A DNA stretch of 39,539 bases from Desulfococcaceae bacterium HSG9 (GCA_030378005.1 JAUCGF010000007.1:1-39539); one strand, 5' to 3'. Positions 26,621 through 36,096 are shown, counted from the stretch's first letter. Notes: generated by a model from the letters alone, not told the origin. Numbers and translations are program-made.

Positions 26621-26729
26621 GTGTTAAAAAAATCGGGTTTCTAAAATTAGGAAAAGCTCCGGCACGCTTTTTATGAACTTGTTTATGGAAAATATCGATT
26701 TTCAAACACAACCGGAGGAAGAATTTAAA

Positions 26730-27803
26730 ATGGAAGAATCTAAAATGAAAGTGTTTATCAGTTACGCTAGAGAAGACCTTGCCACAGCCCAAAAACTGTA
26801 TAAGGATATTAAAAACGTCGGCGCAGTTCCGTGGATGGACGAATATGACCTTCTTCCCGGCCAAAACTGGAAAATAATCATCAACCAAGTGTTAAAAAAG
26901 ACTTCTTATGTCCTGGTGTTGCTCTCGTCCCGCTCTCTTTCTAAAAGAGGTTATGTGCAAAAAGAGATGAAAATAGCACTTAACCTGTTAGATGAATTTC
27001 CGCCGGATCAAATTTTTGTCATACCCGTGCGCTTGGACGAATGCAATCCTGTTGATGAACGCCTGCAAAATATTCATCATATCAATCTGTTTCCTGATTA
27101 TGAAAACGGTTTAAACCAAATTGTGCGGGCAATCCAAGCCAAAGGATTGCAACCGTCTGAGCAACCACCTGAGACACAGCCTCTCCATGATGCACCGAAT
27201 AGTGGAAAAAAGCCAGGTGCAGCGACTCCGCAATTCGATCTTTCCGAACGCATCAAGATTCTATTTCTGGGAGCCAATCCCACGGATAACATGCGCTTGC
27301 GTCTGGACGAGGAAGTCCGATCCATTGATCAAGCGCTTCTCAGCGCCCGGTTTCGTGACCGGTTCGATTTTCTGCAAGAGTGGGCCGTACAAACAACGGA
27401 CCTTCCGGGAATATTGATGCGCCATGAACCGAATGTTGTTCACTTTAGCGGTCATGGAAGCAGCAAAAGCGAAATAATGCTGGAAAATTCTCTGGGTCAA
27501 AGTATGCCGGTTCCCCCTCGAACTTTAAGCAAACTTTTTGCAGTTTTGCGAGGGCATATCCGGTGCGTGGTGCTAAATGCCTGCTATTCCGAAGACCAAG
27601 CCAAATCCATAGCAGAACATATCGACTGTGTTATCGGGATGTCGGATGCCATCGGCGACCGGGCGGCCATCAACTTTGTGTCTGCGTTTTATCAGGCTCT
27701 GGCATACGGCAAAAATATCAAGACAGCTTTCGATCTGGGTTGCATTCAGATTGACCTTGCCGGTCTGGCTGAAGGGGATAAACCTCGGTTGATTCAGCGG
27801 TAA
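26730..27803 (+). CDS. TIR-CHAT fusion protein
   Basis: The 357-residue protein joins an N-terminal TIR domain (about 6-135) to a C-terminal CHAT caspase-like protease domain (about 174-345). In the TIR part, KVFISYARED opens the domain, and SKRGYVQKE places Glu79 where TIR NADases have their catalytic glutamate. In the CHAT part, VVHFSGHG supplies His242 and LNACYS supplies Cys285, the expected protease dyad. A proline-rich linker separates them. The start is the ATG at 26730, with GGAGG eleven bases upstream. TIR domains of this kind act in bacterial immunity by NAD+ depletion, and CHAT proteases by cleaving partner proteins; having both in one chain suggests a self-contained suicide or signalling switch. 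Substrate and trigger are unknown. Confidence 0.88.
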   Translation: MEESKMKVFISYAREDLATAQKLYKDIKNVGAVPWMDEYDLLPGQNWKIIINQVLKKTSYVLVLLSSRSLSKRGYVQKEMKIALNLLDEFPPDQIFVIPVRLDECNPVDERLQNIHHINLFPDYENGLNQIVRAIQAKGLQPSEQPPETQPLHDAPNSGKKPGAATPQFDLSERIKILFLGANPTDNMRLRLDEEVRSIDQALLSARFRDRFDFLQEWAVQTTDLPGILMRHEPNVVHFSGHGSSKSEIMLENSLGQSMPVPPRTLSKLFAVLRGHIRCVVLNACYSEDQAKSIAEHIDCVIGMSDAIGDRAAINFVSAFYQALAYGKNIKTAFDLGCIQIDLAGLAEGDKPRLIQR

Positions 27804-27860
27804 CATCTTAGCTAAAAACTTACAACCTGTGTGTGTAAAATCGTTGCATGTGTAAATTGG

Positions 27861-27962
27861 GGCTGCCAACATAAGGCGGGGCAGCTTAAAAATCGGGTTT
27901 CTCATCCATTGTAAATCCCGTGGCTTTTCCTTGTTTCAGAAACCCGATTTTTTTTGATAGCC
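27861..27962. repeat. Type-4 element overlapping the amidohydrolase 3' end
   Basis: The left end GGCTGCCAACATAAGGCGGG and the right end GATAGCC are inverted matches. The core hairpin has arms AAAAATCGGGTTTCT and AGAAACCCGATTTTT. Because the amidohydrolase stop is at 27902, the last ~20 codons of that gene are read from the element. Confidence 0.65.
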
Positions 27963-29140
27963 TGCGATTCGGTAAGAAAGCCTGACTTGCCACTGCTTTG
28001 CAATAGTTTTTCTGGCGATCCTTTAAATATGATAAATGTTGCCGCCATCCCCTTTGTTATTTGCCCTTGTCTTTTTATACCTAACAACCCGGCACCATTG
28101 CCAGTGGCGCATTGTATCGCTTCCGGCAATGTAAAACCGGCACTGATCAATAGTTTCAGCTCTTCAAAAACGGCTGAACCGTGATGAACGCCGAGGCTGC
28201 CTGCGTCTGTGCCTAGAGCGATGACAACGCCCAATCGTTTAGCTTCTGCGATCTGCTCAAGTTGATGATCCAAATTTCGACGGGCCATAACCGCTTCCGT
28301 GCTGTCGGGGTTCAAATGTTCGGCATACGCTTTCATAGTTACCGCGGTAGGAACCCATACTGTGCCTGTATCAGCCATTCTTTTAAGATTGTCGGTTCCC
28401 ATGAAAAAGCCGTGTTCGACAGAGTCGCAACCGGCTTGGACGGCGGTTTTAACCGGCTGTTCGCCATTGCAATGGACCATGACCTTCAAACCCCTTTTGT
28501 GCGCTGCGCTGACAGCTTCCGATAATTCTTCCAATGTGAACTGGGGTGGCGTTTCACGTCCGAACTGACTGAGGCTGTTTAATCCGGATTGAACGATCTT
28601 CACATGATCGGCGGAGATATTTTGTGATTTTATCGCACCCGCCAGCGTTTGTCCGTCAGCGGGCGGTCTTCCGATCAATTTACCGTAGCGTCCCGGTTTA
28701 CGCCAGGCTTTTCCAGCCGTTTTAATTTGCACAGGGCAAAGAGTGTCATCCGGGCATTCATTTTTATAACGCAGAGCATACCCGCCATAGTCGCCGCCAT
28801 CTCGAACCGCCCTGACACCGTAAGTATGAAGCTGTTTTAAATGCTTGGCAATAACCGGCTTAATAAAATTATAGTCAGCGTTTAACTGGAGTGCCCGAAG
28901 TGCCGGGTCATTAACACCAGACATGAATAAATGAACATGCGCATCCACCAGTCCCGGCAAAATCGTGCAGTCTGACAAATCAACCGCTCCGGGCTTATTA
29001 ACAAGGTATCCTTGGGAAACCGCAACGGAACGGATGAAGCCCTTGTCTATCTGCACAGCCATATCTTGTTGAACAGGCCCGCCGGTTCCGTCAATAATCC
29101 AGCCGGCGTGAATAAATCCGGATTCAGTCATAACTGTCAT
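27902..29140 (-). CDS. Metal-dependent amidohydrolase (imidazolonepropionase/prolidase-like)
   Basis: The 412-residue enzyme is of the amidohydrolase superfamily. It has DAHVHLF for the first metal histidines, a lysine in HVKIVQSG that is probably the carboxylated metal bridge, VMVHCNG and VEHGFF for further histidines, and LGTDAGS for the catalytic aspartate. The arrangement resembles the group that includes Xaa-Pro/Xaa-Arg dipeptidases and imidazolonepropionase-like enzymes. I start at the ATG at 29140, with AGGAG ten bases upstream; an earlier start would overlap the cyclase gene. The C-terminus (KKNRVSETRK and on) is encoded by a type-4 element, so the native end has probably been altered. 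No signal peptide is seen. Confidence 0.88.
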   Translation of the reverse strand: MTVMTESGFIHAGWIIDGTGGPVQQDMAVQIDKGFIRSVAVSQGYLVNKPGAVDLSDCTILPGLVDAHVHLFMSGVNDPALRALQLNADYNFIKPVIAKHLKQLHTYGVRAVRDGGDYGGYALRYKNECPDDTLCPVQIKTAGKAWRKPGRYGKLIGRPPADGQTLAGAIKSQNISADHVKIVQSGLNSLSQFGRETPPQFTLEELSEAVSAAHKRGLKVMVHCNGEQPVKTAVQAGCDSVEHGFFMGTDNLKRMADTGTVWVPTAVTMKAYAEHLNPDSTEAVMARRNLDHQLEQIAEAKRLGVVIALGTDAGSLGVHHGSAVFEELKLLISAGFTLPEAIQCATGNGAGLLGIKRQGQITKGMAATFIIFKGSPEKLLQSSGKSGFLTESQAIKKNRVSETRKSHGIYNG

Positions 29141-29177
29141 GGGGCTTGTTCTCCTGCAAATATTTCGCTCATAAGGT

Positions 29178-30764
29178 TCATTTCTGATACAATCTGGTAA
29201 CCCCATCCCAGTTATCATCAACGCCTGCATTGATAAAATGATCACAGCGTTTCAGATAAATATGGGTTACTTTGTCTTCATTAAATATTTCCCGACATCT
29301 TTCAAAAACATTTTTTGCATATTCAAACTCCTTGTTTTGATAATATTTGACCGCTTGCTCAAAATCATCTTGGATTGCCGCTTTTTTATCGTAATGTTCA
29401 GGCGTGTCGGAATTATAAACCTCGTAAATTGTGACAGGCTCCTTTTTTCCTTTTGCCTGTACCCGGTCAATCAGACGGATGGCGAACTTTTCGGGGTTTT
29501 TCAGATTATCATATATGGAACCGCTTATTATCAAAGGAACTCCATATATTTTAGTCATTCCTTCCAGTCTTGAGGCAAGATTGACCGCATCGCTGATCAC
29601 CGTGGTTTCCATCCTGTTGATTTCTCCGATTGTTCCGAGTATCAGATTGCCTTTATGTATTCCTATTCCCATATTTATCGGGCCCATACTTATCGGGAAT
29701 GACGTCGAATGTTTGTTATGCAGCAAAAGCTGATTCAGCATTTCGATTCCGGTTTTTACCGCATCATCAGGTTCCCTGTCAAAAAGCGCCATGATTGCGT
29801 CACCGATATATTTGTCTATAAACCCGTTGTGTTCGCGGATAATCGGCCCCATGCGGCTGAAAAAATTATTCAGAAATTGAAAACTTTCTTCAGGTGTCAT
29901 TGATTCGGAAAGCGAAGTGAACGAACGAATATCGGTGAAAAGAATTGACATGGAACCTTCGGTGCTGTCACCCAGGCTGACATCCGCAATGGATTGTTTA
30001 TTCAGATGATTCAGAAAATCCTGCGGGACAAATTTCACAAAGGCCCGGTTCATGGTTATGATTTTGCGGGTTTCGTTCAAAAGATTCTGCCGCATTTCAT
30101 TTATGCCGTTTACCACATCTCCCAATTCATCAGGTTCTTGGGAACGAACCGTGCGTTGAAGTTCAAGCGGATACGTCAGATTTTCAATATCCAGTGCGCG
30201 TGTATATTTTGCGATTGCCTGCAAATAGCGCATCACGGTTTTCTGAAAAATCATAAATATAAAAATCGAAATCAGAAATATGACAACAGACTGATTGATA
30301 AGAATCAGTAACAATTTATCAGCCAATGTTCTGTACAGGTCTTCAACATCCATTTCCAAATAAAGCCGGCCTAAAAAGTATTCCGTATTCTCATAAGTAT
30401 AACGCAGCGGGAAATCATGTATGATAACACGATTTTTTTTGGATGTTCCGGCAAAAAGTGACTGATTGTCTTCTGATCGGATTTCAGCATATCTGATATA
30501 TGGAAATCGGAGGATACCCTTGAGTTGAACTTTTATAATATCAAAATCACCCACCCATAACTGATTGATCAAAGCAGGCACATAGCTGGTTCCGATTTGT
30601 TCTTTGATTTGCTCGATTGATTTCATCTCCCGCCGATAATCCGAATAAAGCTGAATTGCGGTTATGATGATTGTAATAACAATACTGCATAGAAAAATGG
30701 AAAGAACAAGGCGGAAAGTCAATTTGTTTTTTAATCTGACAGGTTTTAAGCAAAATTTCGGCAT
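29178..30764 (-). CDS. Membrane-bound HAMP / class III adenylate cyclase
   Basis: The 528-residue protein has TM1 (about 18-40), a periplasmic sensor (about 41-150), TM2 (about 151-173), a HAMP domain (about 174-228) and a class III nucleotide cyclase domain (about 270-455). The metal aspartates are Asp278 in LFTDIRSF and Asp322 in KYIGDAIMALF; ISDAVNLASRLEG follows. The C-terminal tail has a TPR-like helical pair. It should make cAMP in response to a periplasmic signal. A gene for a secreted family-3 binding protein lies just upstream on the same strand, a possible ligand sensor. The specificity (ATP versus GTP) is not settled by eye. Confidence 0.9.
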   Translation of the reverse strand: MPKFCLKPVRLKNKLTFRLVLSIFLCSIVITIIITAIQLYSDYRREMKSIEQIKEQIGTSYVPALINQLWVGDFDIIKVQLKGILRFPYIRYAEIRSEDNQSLFAGTSKKNRVIIHDFPLRYTYENTEYFLGRLYLEMDVEDLYRTLADKLLLILINQSVVIFLISIFIFMIFQKTVMRYLQAIAKYTRALDIENLTYPLELQRTVRSQEPDELGDVVNGINEMRQNLLNETRKIITMNRAFVKFVPQDFLNHLNKQSIADVSLGDSTEGSMSILFTDIRSFTSLSESMTPEESFQFLNNFFSRMGPIIREHNGFIDKYIGDAIMALFDREPDDAVKTGIEMLNQLLLHNKHSTSFPISMGPINMGIGIHKGNLILGTIGEINRMETTVISDAVNLASRLEGMTKIYGVPLIISGSIYDNLKNPEKFAIRLIDRVQAKGKKEPVTIYEVYNSDTPEHYDKKAAIQDDFEQAVKYYQNKEFEYAKNVFERCREIFNEDKVTHIYLKRCDHFINAGVDDNWDGVTRLYQK

Positions 30765-30787
30765 CTGTGGACAATCTTGGGTTTAGA

Positions 30788-30895
30788 AATTAAATAACTT
30801 ATACGTATCAACAAAGAGGAGTGCAAGCTTCAGCTTGCTTGCGTCACAGGAAAAGCAAACTGAAGTTTGCACTCCTGATGATAAGTTATTTAATT
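30788..30895. repeat. Palindromic element with the type-3 core and different ends
   Basis: Ends AATTAAATAACTTAT and ATAAGTTATTTAATT are perfect 15-bp inverted repeats. The inner hairpin arms GGAGTGCAAGCTTCAGCTTG and AAACTGAAGTTTGCACTCC are the same core as in the type-3 elements at 25628 and 37534, but the outer ends differ. Confidence 0.75.
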
Positions 30896-30903
30896 CGCAT
30901 TCC

Positions 30904-31623
30904 TTATTCTATGTGGTCAATGGCATTTTTTCTGATTTCGGCAATTCGGCCTTCCCGCTCCATCTTTCTCAAAATATTTGTCACAGGCTCTGCAATATGC
31001 TGATGCTTTTTGTGCAAATAGTGGTACAGGTCGATTTTGATAAGCGGCGGTTCAAGAATGCGGATATTTTTCAGCTTCATTTCATTTAAAGTTATTAACC
31101 CCAGAATTCTGGAATTTATAACAATATCAACCCGCCCTTTGTTCAGCATGAAAAATCCCTGTTCAGACTTGGGAACCACAGTCCTTTTCATTCCCTGTGT
31201 TCCTCTCTCCACGATTTTAATGCCTCTCTTTATGGCCAAAGAATACGGCCGCAGACTCTCCCATCCATCAATTGTGAACTGCAAATTTTTTGTAAAGGCG
31301 ACATTTTCAACTGAATTGATCGGAACCGGCACCTGAATCAGATTTTTAAATTCCTTTTCCAATCCCGCAATCCGGTTCATTTCCCCATCCATCTTTCCCG
31401 AATTCGACATCTGTAACGCCCGGTACGGCGGCAGCGCTTTATATGAAATTTTAATACCAAGCTGATGATAGGCTTCCTCAAGAACGCTGACGGATATTTC
31501 TGACAAAATACCACTGCCGTCCGTTGAAAAAATAATTTCCTTATCAGCATAAACCCTGTCTGCGCTGCATACACAGATAATCAGCATACAAAAAAGCAAT
31601 TTTATTTTTAATATTGTCTTCAT
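30904..31623 (-). CDS. Periplasmic family-3 solute-binding protein
   Basis: The 239-residue product has a signal peptide (about 1-26, ending VYA) and the general pattern of family-3 binding proteins, with an early LSEISVSVLEEAYHQLG segment and a late FFMLNKGRVDIVINSR segment. It is a stand-alone binding protein without transporter genes nearby and lies just upstream of the adenylate cyclase on the same strand, so a signalling role is likely. I start at the ATG at 31623; a GTG at 31635 is possible. Neither has a clear ribosome binding site. The ligand is unknown. Confidence 0.82.
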   Translation of the reverse strand: MKTILKIKLLFCMLIICVCSADRVYADKEIIFSTDGSGILSEISVSVLEEAYHQLGIKISYKALPPYRALQMSNSGKMDGEMNRIAGLEKEFKNLIQVPVPINSVENVAFTKNLQFTIDGWESLRPYSLAIKRGIKIVERGTQGMKRTVVPKSEQGFFMLNKGRVDIVINSRILGLITLNEMKLKNIRILEPPLIKIDLYHYLHKKHQHIAEPVTNILRKMEREGRIAEIRKNAIDHIE

Positions 31624-31687
31624 TTCATTTAACACATTTTATTTTTTGTAATGATATTGATTATCTGAGTGTCTATAACTTTCTGCT

Positions 31688-32356
31688 TTAAATTGGCATC
31701 CGACAAATACAATCAAGAAGAATATGATATATTTTCACATACGAGCCTAAGCCTTGCCGGGTATGCACGCTAAACCATTCATAAGGGAGATCATCAATTA
31801 CCGTTATATCTTGCTGAAGCCCATTCAGTTCCAATTGCGTAGCGTTTTTATCAATTGCGGCCTTAACTTTGGCTTTCCAGTAATCTGACGAATCGCTCTG
31901 CACATAGCCGAGCATGGCGCTTTCTTTATAACGTGAAGCATACCGGCCGGTAATGAAACAGCCCATGCCTTCTGAGCCGATATATTTGCTTGGTCCATAT
32001 CCATTTTTCCGCAAACGCTTGGCTTCAAACACATATTCGGGACGGCCCTTCATGTTGGCTTCAATTATCATATCAACCCGCGGTCTTTTTCGACCGGAAC
32101 ATCCCTCTTGTTCCACCGGGGGATCATCCCGAACGAAATAGTGTTTGCACCAGGGCGGCCCGTCACGAAGCCGCTTTTTTATGGAATGAGCGATATATCC
32201 CGTAATGGCGGGTTCTTCCTCATTGTCAGATTTTATTTTGGAGAGAGTGTCCGAATAGCCCCACGCTACCAGCAGATGGGCATGTTTGCGGAATGCATTG
32301 GAAAATACAATGAAACGGTCAGATTCAGGTTGGGCAGATTTTGAGGCTTTTGTCAT
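31688..32356 (-). CDS. Small PD-(D/E)XK nuclease, partner of the upstream methyltransferase
   Basis: The 222-residue protein contains Asp95 in RPRVDMIIEA and Glu111-Ala-Lys113 in YVFEAKRL, the D-x15-E-x-K spacing of PD-(D/E)XK endonucleases. No further domain is seen. Its ATG (32356) overlaps the stop of the methyltransferase gene in an ATGA junction, so the two are translationally coupled. This coupling and the motif make it the likely restriction enzyme of the second system. I know of no named family for it. An upstream in-frame extension into the methyltransferase gene (to 32419) is not credible as a start. Confidence 0.8.
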   Translation of the reverse strand: MTKASKSAQPESDRFIVFSNAFRKHAHLLVAWGYSDTLSKIKSDNEEEPAITGYIAHSIKKRLRDGPPWCKHYFVRDDPPVEQEGCSGRKRPRVDMIIEANMKGRPEYVFEAKRLRKNGYGPSKYIGSEGMGCFITGRYASRYKESAMLGYVQSDSSDYWKAKVKAAIDKNATQLELNGLQQDITVIDDLPYEWFSVHTRQGLGSYVKIYHILLDCICRMPI

Positions 32357-35300
32357 TGCGAGGCTATCAATTCTCCGATGATATCGCCGGCGTCGATGAT
32401 CGCCTGGGTTCGGGTCCAATCGATCAATCGCGGTGTTTTATAGATATATATTTTCGGACCTTGGAAAAGCCGCAGGCTGCGCTGCATATACACCCATTGA
32501 GACATTTGCTTCTTGAGTGCGTCGCCAAGTTCGGTCATAAGGCCGGCGGTTGTCAGGTCTCCTTTAACAACGCTGTGTTTAGTAACAGGGTGCGGTTGAG
32601 TACTTGCAGTCATTTCAATAGCGCTTTCGATCAGTTCATCGGAGTAAGTTACGGTCACTCTGTGGAAAGATTCACCCATCACAAAATCATCAAGTTCATC
32701 CCGAAGTGTGCGGGCATACTGTTTTAATTCCGGACGGGTCGGCTTTCTGATGGCACTGCCAAGCAATGACGGTGTATCCAGCGGAAGTCTTGTTTTAAAA
32801 AAATCCTCGACCGTTATACGGATATCATCAGGGATTTTAAAGAGTCGATAAATAGTAGCATCAATCTTTTGCTGAAGTTTTGAACGTAGTTCTGACAAAT
32901 CCTTTTTGAGCCTATTTTTTTCCTCTTTGGTCAGATTTTCAGGGAAAGCGAACTCATCAGGCACCCTATTTTGGAGAGAATCGTCAAAATCAAACCCGTT
33001 CTTTCTGATTTCAGCTACAAGACTTTTGATTTCCTGTTTTTCGGTACTGACTATTTCCTGATGCAGACCCGCAAGTTTTTTGATCTGTTTGGCCGTTAAA
33101 TCAGGTGTAGGTATCTTCCTTATGGTGGTGATAGACGTACTCTTTGCTTGGCGAAAGACACCCCATTGGGGAACAATGAAAAACAGATAATACGCGGCAA
33201 TATCGGAATTTAAATACATTGAGAGCGCTTTTAAATGATCTGAATCATCTTTTGGGGATGAAATTCCAAACTGAAATGCCGGAAGCAAAAAGTCAATTTC
33301 GCTGTAAGCAATATAATATCTCCAACCGGCGGATAAAATGATATGTGGCGCTTTGAAAACTTTCAAACCCGCCCGCCCTCCTCTTTTACGCAGATAACAC
33401 ATCTCATCGGTCATAATATCAAAGGCGCTGTCGGGAATTGAAAACCTAAATCGTGATGATGTCATCAGATCAGTGCGAAGCCTTTTGCTTCCTTTATATT
33501 CCTTAACAAGCTCAAGTAAGTCAATATCACTATTTTGTCTTGTATTTATGTTTCGAAACTCTGCACTTTGTTTGAAAACCCAATCATTTTTTTGACACAG
33601 AGCACTTAGTGAGATTGGAAATATCGCCTTTATCCGTTCTAAAATCCTTTCATCATAAGGCGTGCCCCACAACGCCATTTTCCAGAAAGAGGTTTCGCCG
33701 TTCAAAGCCTGATATGGAGATAGGTATTTCATCTCATTTTCATTTAGTGCAATCACCCAGGGTTTGCCATTTTGAAGTGCTCTTTGATTCACCGCATAAG
33801 GAGCGTAGTGTCTAATTTCCGGTCGGTTGCCTTTATCCTCGGTAGGGCGATATATAAACGTTGCGGCTGGCAGGGATCCTCTTTTATCAAACAACTTATC
33901 TCTGATATTGGCAAAATTAGTGATTTCCAGGACATCGTGCGTTTCAAAAAAAGCCTGGCGGAATTTCTCAGATTCAAGGTTAAACAAGCTCGTTGCTGGC
34001 AATATCAGACCTGCCAGGCCATCTTTTTTCAAACAATCGGTGACAATCCAAGCAAAAGCTTCCGCCACACGCTTGCCGCCCACCGGACGCACTGATTGAT
34101 TTTGGCGGTCTTGAAGCCATGCGCTGACAAATTTGGCGTCTTTAGTTGACCGCTTAACTTCAACCCAGGGCGGATTGCCGACAATCCGATCAAACACAAG
34201 TTTTTTTTGCCAAAATTCAGCCCCGCCGGTTTTGCCTTTGATATCAAAAAAATCGCACGCAAAGATTTGCCGGTTGTGCAACACTGGAAACCGGAAGTTA
34301 ATATTTTCCAGATCGCGAGGCTCCAGATAATGCAAAAGCGTCAGGATCAGGCTAAACCCGGCAACATAACAGGCATCCCGCTCCCGCTCCACGCCGAAAA
34401 TACTTTGCTGCAAAATAGCAAGCAATTCTTCGGGGATTAGCTTTCTTCCCACACGAACCGCCTCTTTTTCAATAAGGCGACGATAAATAAGCACTAAAAA
34501 AACGCCGGAGCCGCAAGCCGGATCCAGAATTTTCATCCCCGGCTGAAGCACTTGATAGGTTTCAATCTCTGATATCAGATAATCCGCCAGGATTTCCGGC
34601 GTATAGACGGCTCCTTTCAGTTTGCGATCAAAAATAAATTGCTCATAGATGGCCGAGAGCGTTTCAACCGGAATATATTCAAAATCATAAGCCTTAAACG
34701 GAATATGCAGTTGAAGAACAATATCAGGCGCGTTTTCGGGATTCGTCAACTCTCCGCCGCTGAAAACTGCGGCAACCCACTGAACATGTTGATCGTCGAG
34801 AGCATTTTCTTTTTCAAAATCAATGGGAAAAAGACGGCCGTTAAAGCGTGCCTCCAATGCCTCGGTTAATTTTTTTAGCGCCGCTATGGTTGCATTTTGC
34901 GAAAACACACTGTCAGGACGAATGCCTTGTTTTGCCATCCATTCATCCGTCAGGATATGGCGATGGCGCAGATAACTGAAAAAAACAAATTTGCCGATCA
35001 GAGCGTGAATCACGGCATCATTCAGACTGCTTTGGGCACGCAAAGCCTTTCCGAGCTTTTTCAGGTTGTTTAACAGGTGTTTATCTACGCGTTTATCCGG
35101 GTTCAGTTTATGTACGTATTCATTTTGCCAGACACGTCCCGAATCGATTGTGTCCGCATTCAAATTGGATATGATCCGCTGCAAATCTGATCGATGTTTT
35201 GCCTTGTCCAATAAGCCGGTATCGGCTTTTTTAGCGGAATAATCAAAGCCGGTGTAAACACGGATTTGATTTGGCAACCGTATCAGTACAAAGGGCGCAT

Positions 35301-35562
35301 AGCTGAGATTCCATAATTGACGATGGATATGTCTGGCCTGGGTTTCATCTTGGGCATCGGCCACATACACGGCAGGGCGGGGTTTAAAAAATTGCTTGGA
35401 ACTTTCCGGGCCGGTTTCAAACACATAGATGCCCTTGACACCGGCGTTGCGGGCACTCCGAAACAGATGCGCCGTTTCCGGTTCATAAACACCGTTCGTC
35501 AGGCGATAATGCGGTGAAGCATCATAGCCCAGTTTTTTTTGCAGCGTGTCTGACGATAACAT
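32353..35562 (-). CDS. N6-adenine DNA methyltransferase (second system)
   Basis: The 1069-residue protein has a long N-terminal region (1-340), the SAM-binding motif DPACGSG (347-353) and the catalytic NPPW (463-466) in FDRIVGNPPWVEV. A long C-terminal target-recognition and coiled-coil part follows. The NPPW form is typical of a subset of gamma-class adenine methyltransferases. It is unlike the first methyltransferase in sequence, so the two systems are not recent duplicates. It lies in an operon of regulator, methyltransferase and nuclease. A weak ribosome binding site (AAGGTG) precedes the ATG at 35562. Confidence 0.9.
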   Translation of the reverse strand: MLSSDTLQKKLGYDASPHYRLTNGVYEPETAHLFRSARNAGVKGIYVFETGPESSKQFFKPRPAVYVADAQDETQARHIHRQLWNLSYAPFVLIRLPNQIRVYTGFDYSAKKADTGLLDKAKHRSDLQRIISNLNADTIDSGRVWQNEYVHKLNPDKRVDKHLLNNLKKLGKALRAQSSLNDAVIHALIGKFVFFSYLRHRHILTDEWMAKQGIRPDSVFSQNATIAALKKLTEALEARFNGRLFPIDFEKENALDDQHVQWVAAVFSGGELTNPENAPDIVLQLHIPFKAYDFEYIPVETLSAIYEQFIFDRKLKGAVYTPEILADYLISEIETYQVLQPGMKILDPACGSGVFLVLIYRRLIEKEAVRVGRKLIPEELLAILQQSIFGVERERDACYVAGFSLILTLLHYLEPRDLENINFRFPVLHNRQIFACDFFDIKGKTGGAEFWQKKLVFDRIVGNPPWVEVKRSTKDAKFVSAWLQDRQNQSVRPVGGKRVAEAFAWIVTDCLKKDGLAGLILPATSLFNLESEKFRQAFFETHDVLEITNFANIRDKLFDKRGSLPAATFIYRPTEDKGNRPEIRHYAPYAVNQRALQNGKPWVIALNENEMKYLSPYQALNGETSFWKMALWGTPYDERILERIKAIFPISLSALCQKNDWVFKQSAEFRNINTRQNSDIDLLELVKEYKGSKRLRTDLMTSSRFRFSIPDSAFDIMTDEMCYLRKRGGRAGLKVFKAPHIILSAGWRYYIAYSEIDFLLPAFQFGISSPKDDSDHLKALSMYLNSDIAAYYLFFIVPQWGVFRQAKSTSITTIRKIPTPDLTAKQIKKLAGLHQEIVSTEKQEIKSLVAEIRKNGFDFDDSLQNRVPDEFAFPENLTKEEKNRLKKDLSELRSKLQQKIDATIYRLFKIPDDIRITVEDFFKTRLPLDTPSLLGSAIRKPTRPELKQYARTLRDELDDFVMGESFHRVTVTYSDELIESAIEMTASTQPHPVTKHSVVKGDLTTAGLMTELGDALKKQMSQWVYMQRSLRLFQGPKIYIYKTPRLIDWTRTQAIIDAGDIIGELIASQ

Positions 35563-35589
35563 TTATCCAAGCACCTTTTAGAAATACTT

Positions 35590-36033
35590 TTAACCGGCTT
35601 CCCCGTATTTCAAAGTATCCGTAATTTTAGGCTTATCTTGCGCCTTGCTTTGCAATTCAACAATTTCCGATGGTATCGTATCCGTATCAAACCGAAAAAA
35701 GCGCTGCATGGTGGTGGCACTGAAATATTTGCCCTTTTCATTAACTAACATGTCAACACCGTCGGTAAAGATAACCAGCCGCGTCAGCGGGTCATCAGAA
35801 GCGGGCAGCACATCGGACAAGTTTTTAATCCCTTTGCGAATCTTTTGAAGACTCAGCCCCTTATTTTTTAACATCACGATCAGTTTCAGCTTGATGATCT
35901 CTCTGAAAGAATAGTAATGCGTTTTGCCTCTCTTGCAGGGGTGTATCAGACCGATTTTGACCCAGTATTTTAATTGGTTGTCAGTCGCCAGTGTCAGTTT
36001 GCGTATCAATCGGGTGGGGTAAATTGCATTCAT
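35590..36033 (-). CDS. MerR-like transcriptional regulator
   Basis: The 147-residue protein has an N-terminal MerR-type winged helix: TDNQLKYWVKIGLIHPCKRGKTHYYSF, followed by REIIKLKLIVMLKNKGLSLQKI as the dimerisation helix. The short C-terminal part is of unknown type and lacks the cysteines of metal-sensing MerR proteins. It is the first gene of the operon with the methyltransferase and nuclease, 27 bases upstream of the methyltransferase. Its own promoter region carries palindromes in the -35/-10 spacer, as expected of a MerR target, so it probably controls the whole cassette. Confidence 0.85.
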   Translation of the reverse strand: MNAIYPTRLIRKLTLATDNQLKYWVKIGLIHPCKRGKTHYYSFREIIKLKLIVMLKNKGLSLQKIRKGIKNLSDVLPASDDPLTRLVIFTDGVDMLVNEKGKYFSATTMQRFFRFDTDTIPSEIVELQSKAQDKPKITDTLKYGEAG

Positions 36034-36067
36034 AACTTTTAAACAATCGTTTATGCGTGAATGTCAG

Positions 36068-36096
36068 ATAATAATATTGGTTGAATAAACATTCAA
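36068..36096 (-). promoter_or_regulatory. Promoter of the MerR-methyltransferase-nuclease operon
   Basis: On the minus strand, TTGAAT (36096-36091) and TATTAT (36073-36068) are separated by 17 bases. The -35 box overlaps an inner palindrome. The leader to the merR-like ATG is about 30 bases. Confidence 0.55.

Noticed and set aside
26673..26729. Earlier start of the TIR-CHAT gene
   Set aside because: The upstream ATGs lack a ribosome binding site, while the ATG at 26730 has GGAGG and begins right before the TIR domain.
27902..27962. Inverted repeat after the amidohydrolase as a designed terminator
   Set aside because: Its ends match type-4 elements and it includes the last codons of the gene, so it is better seen as an inserted element that may incidentally terminate transcription.
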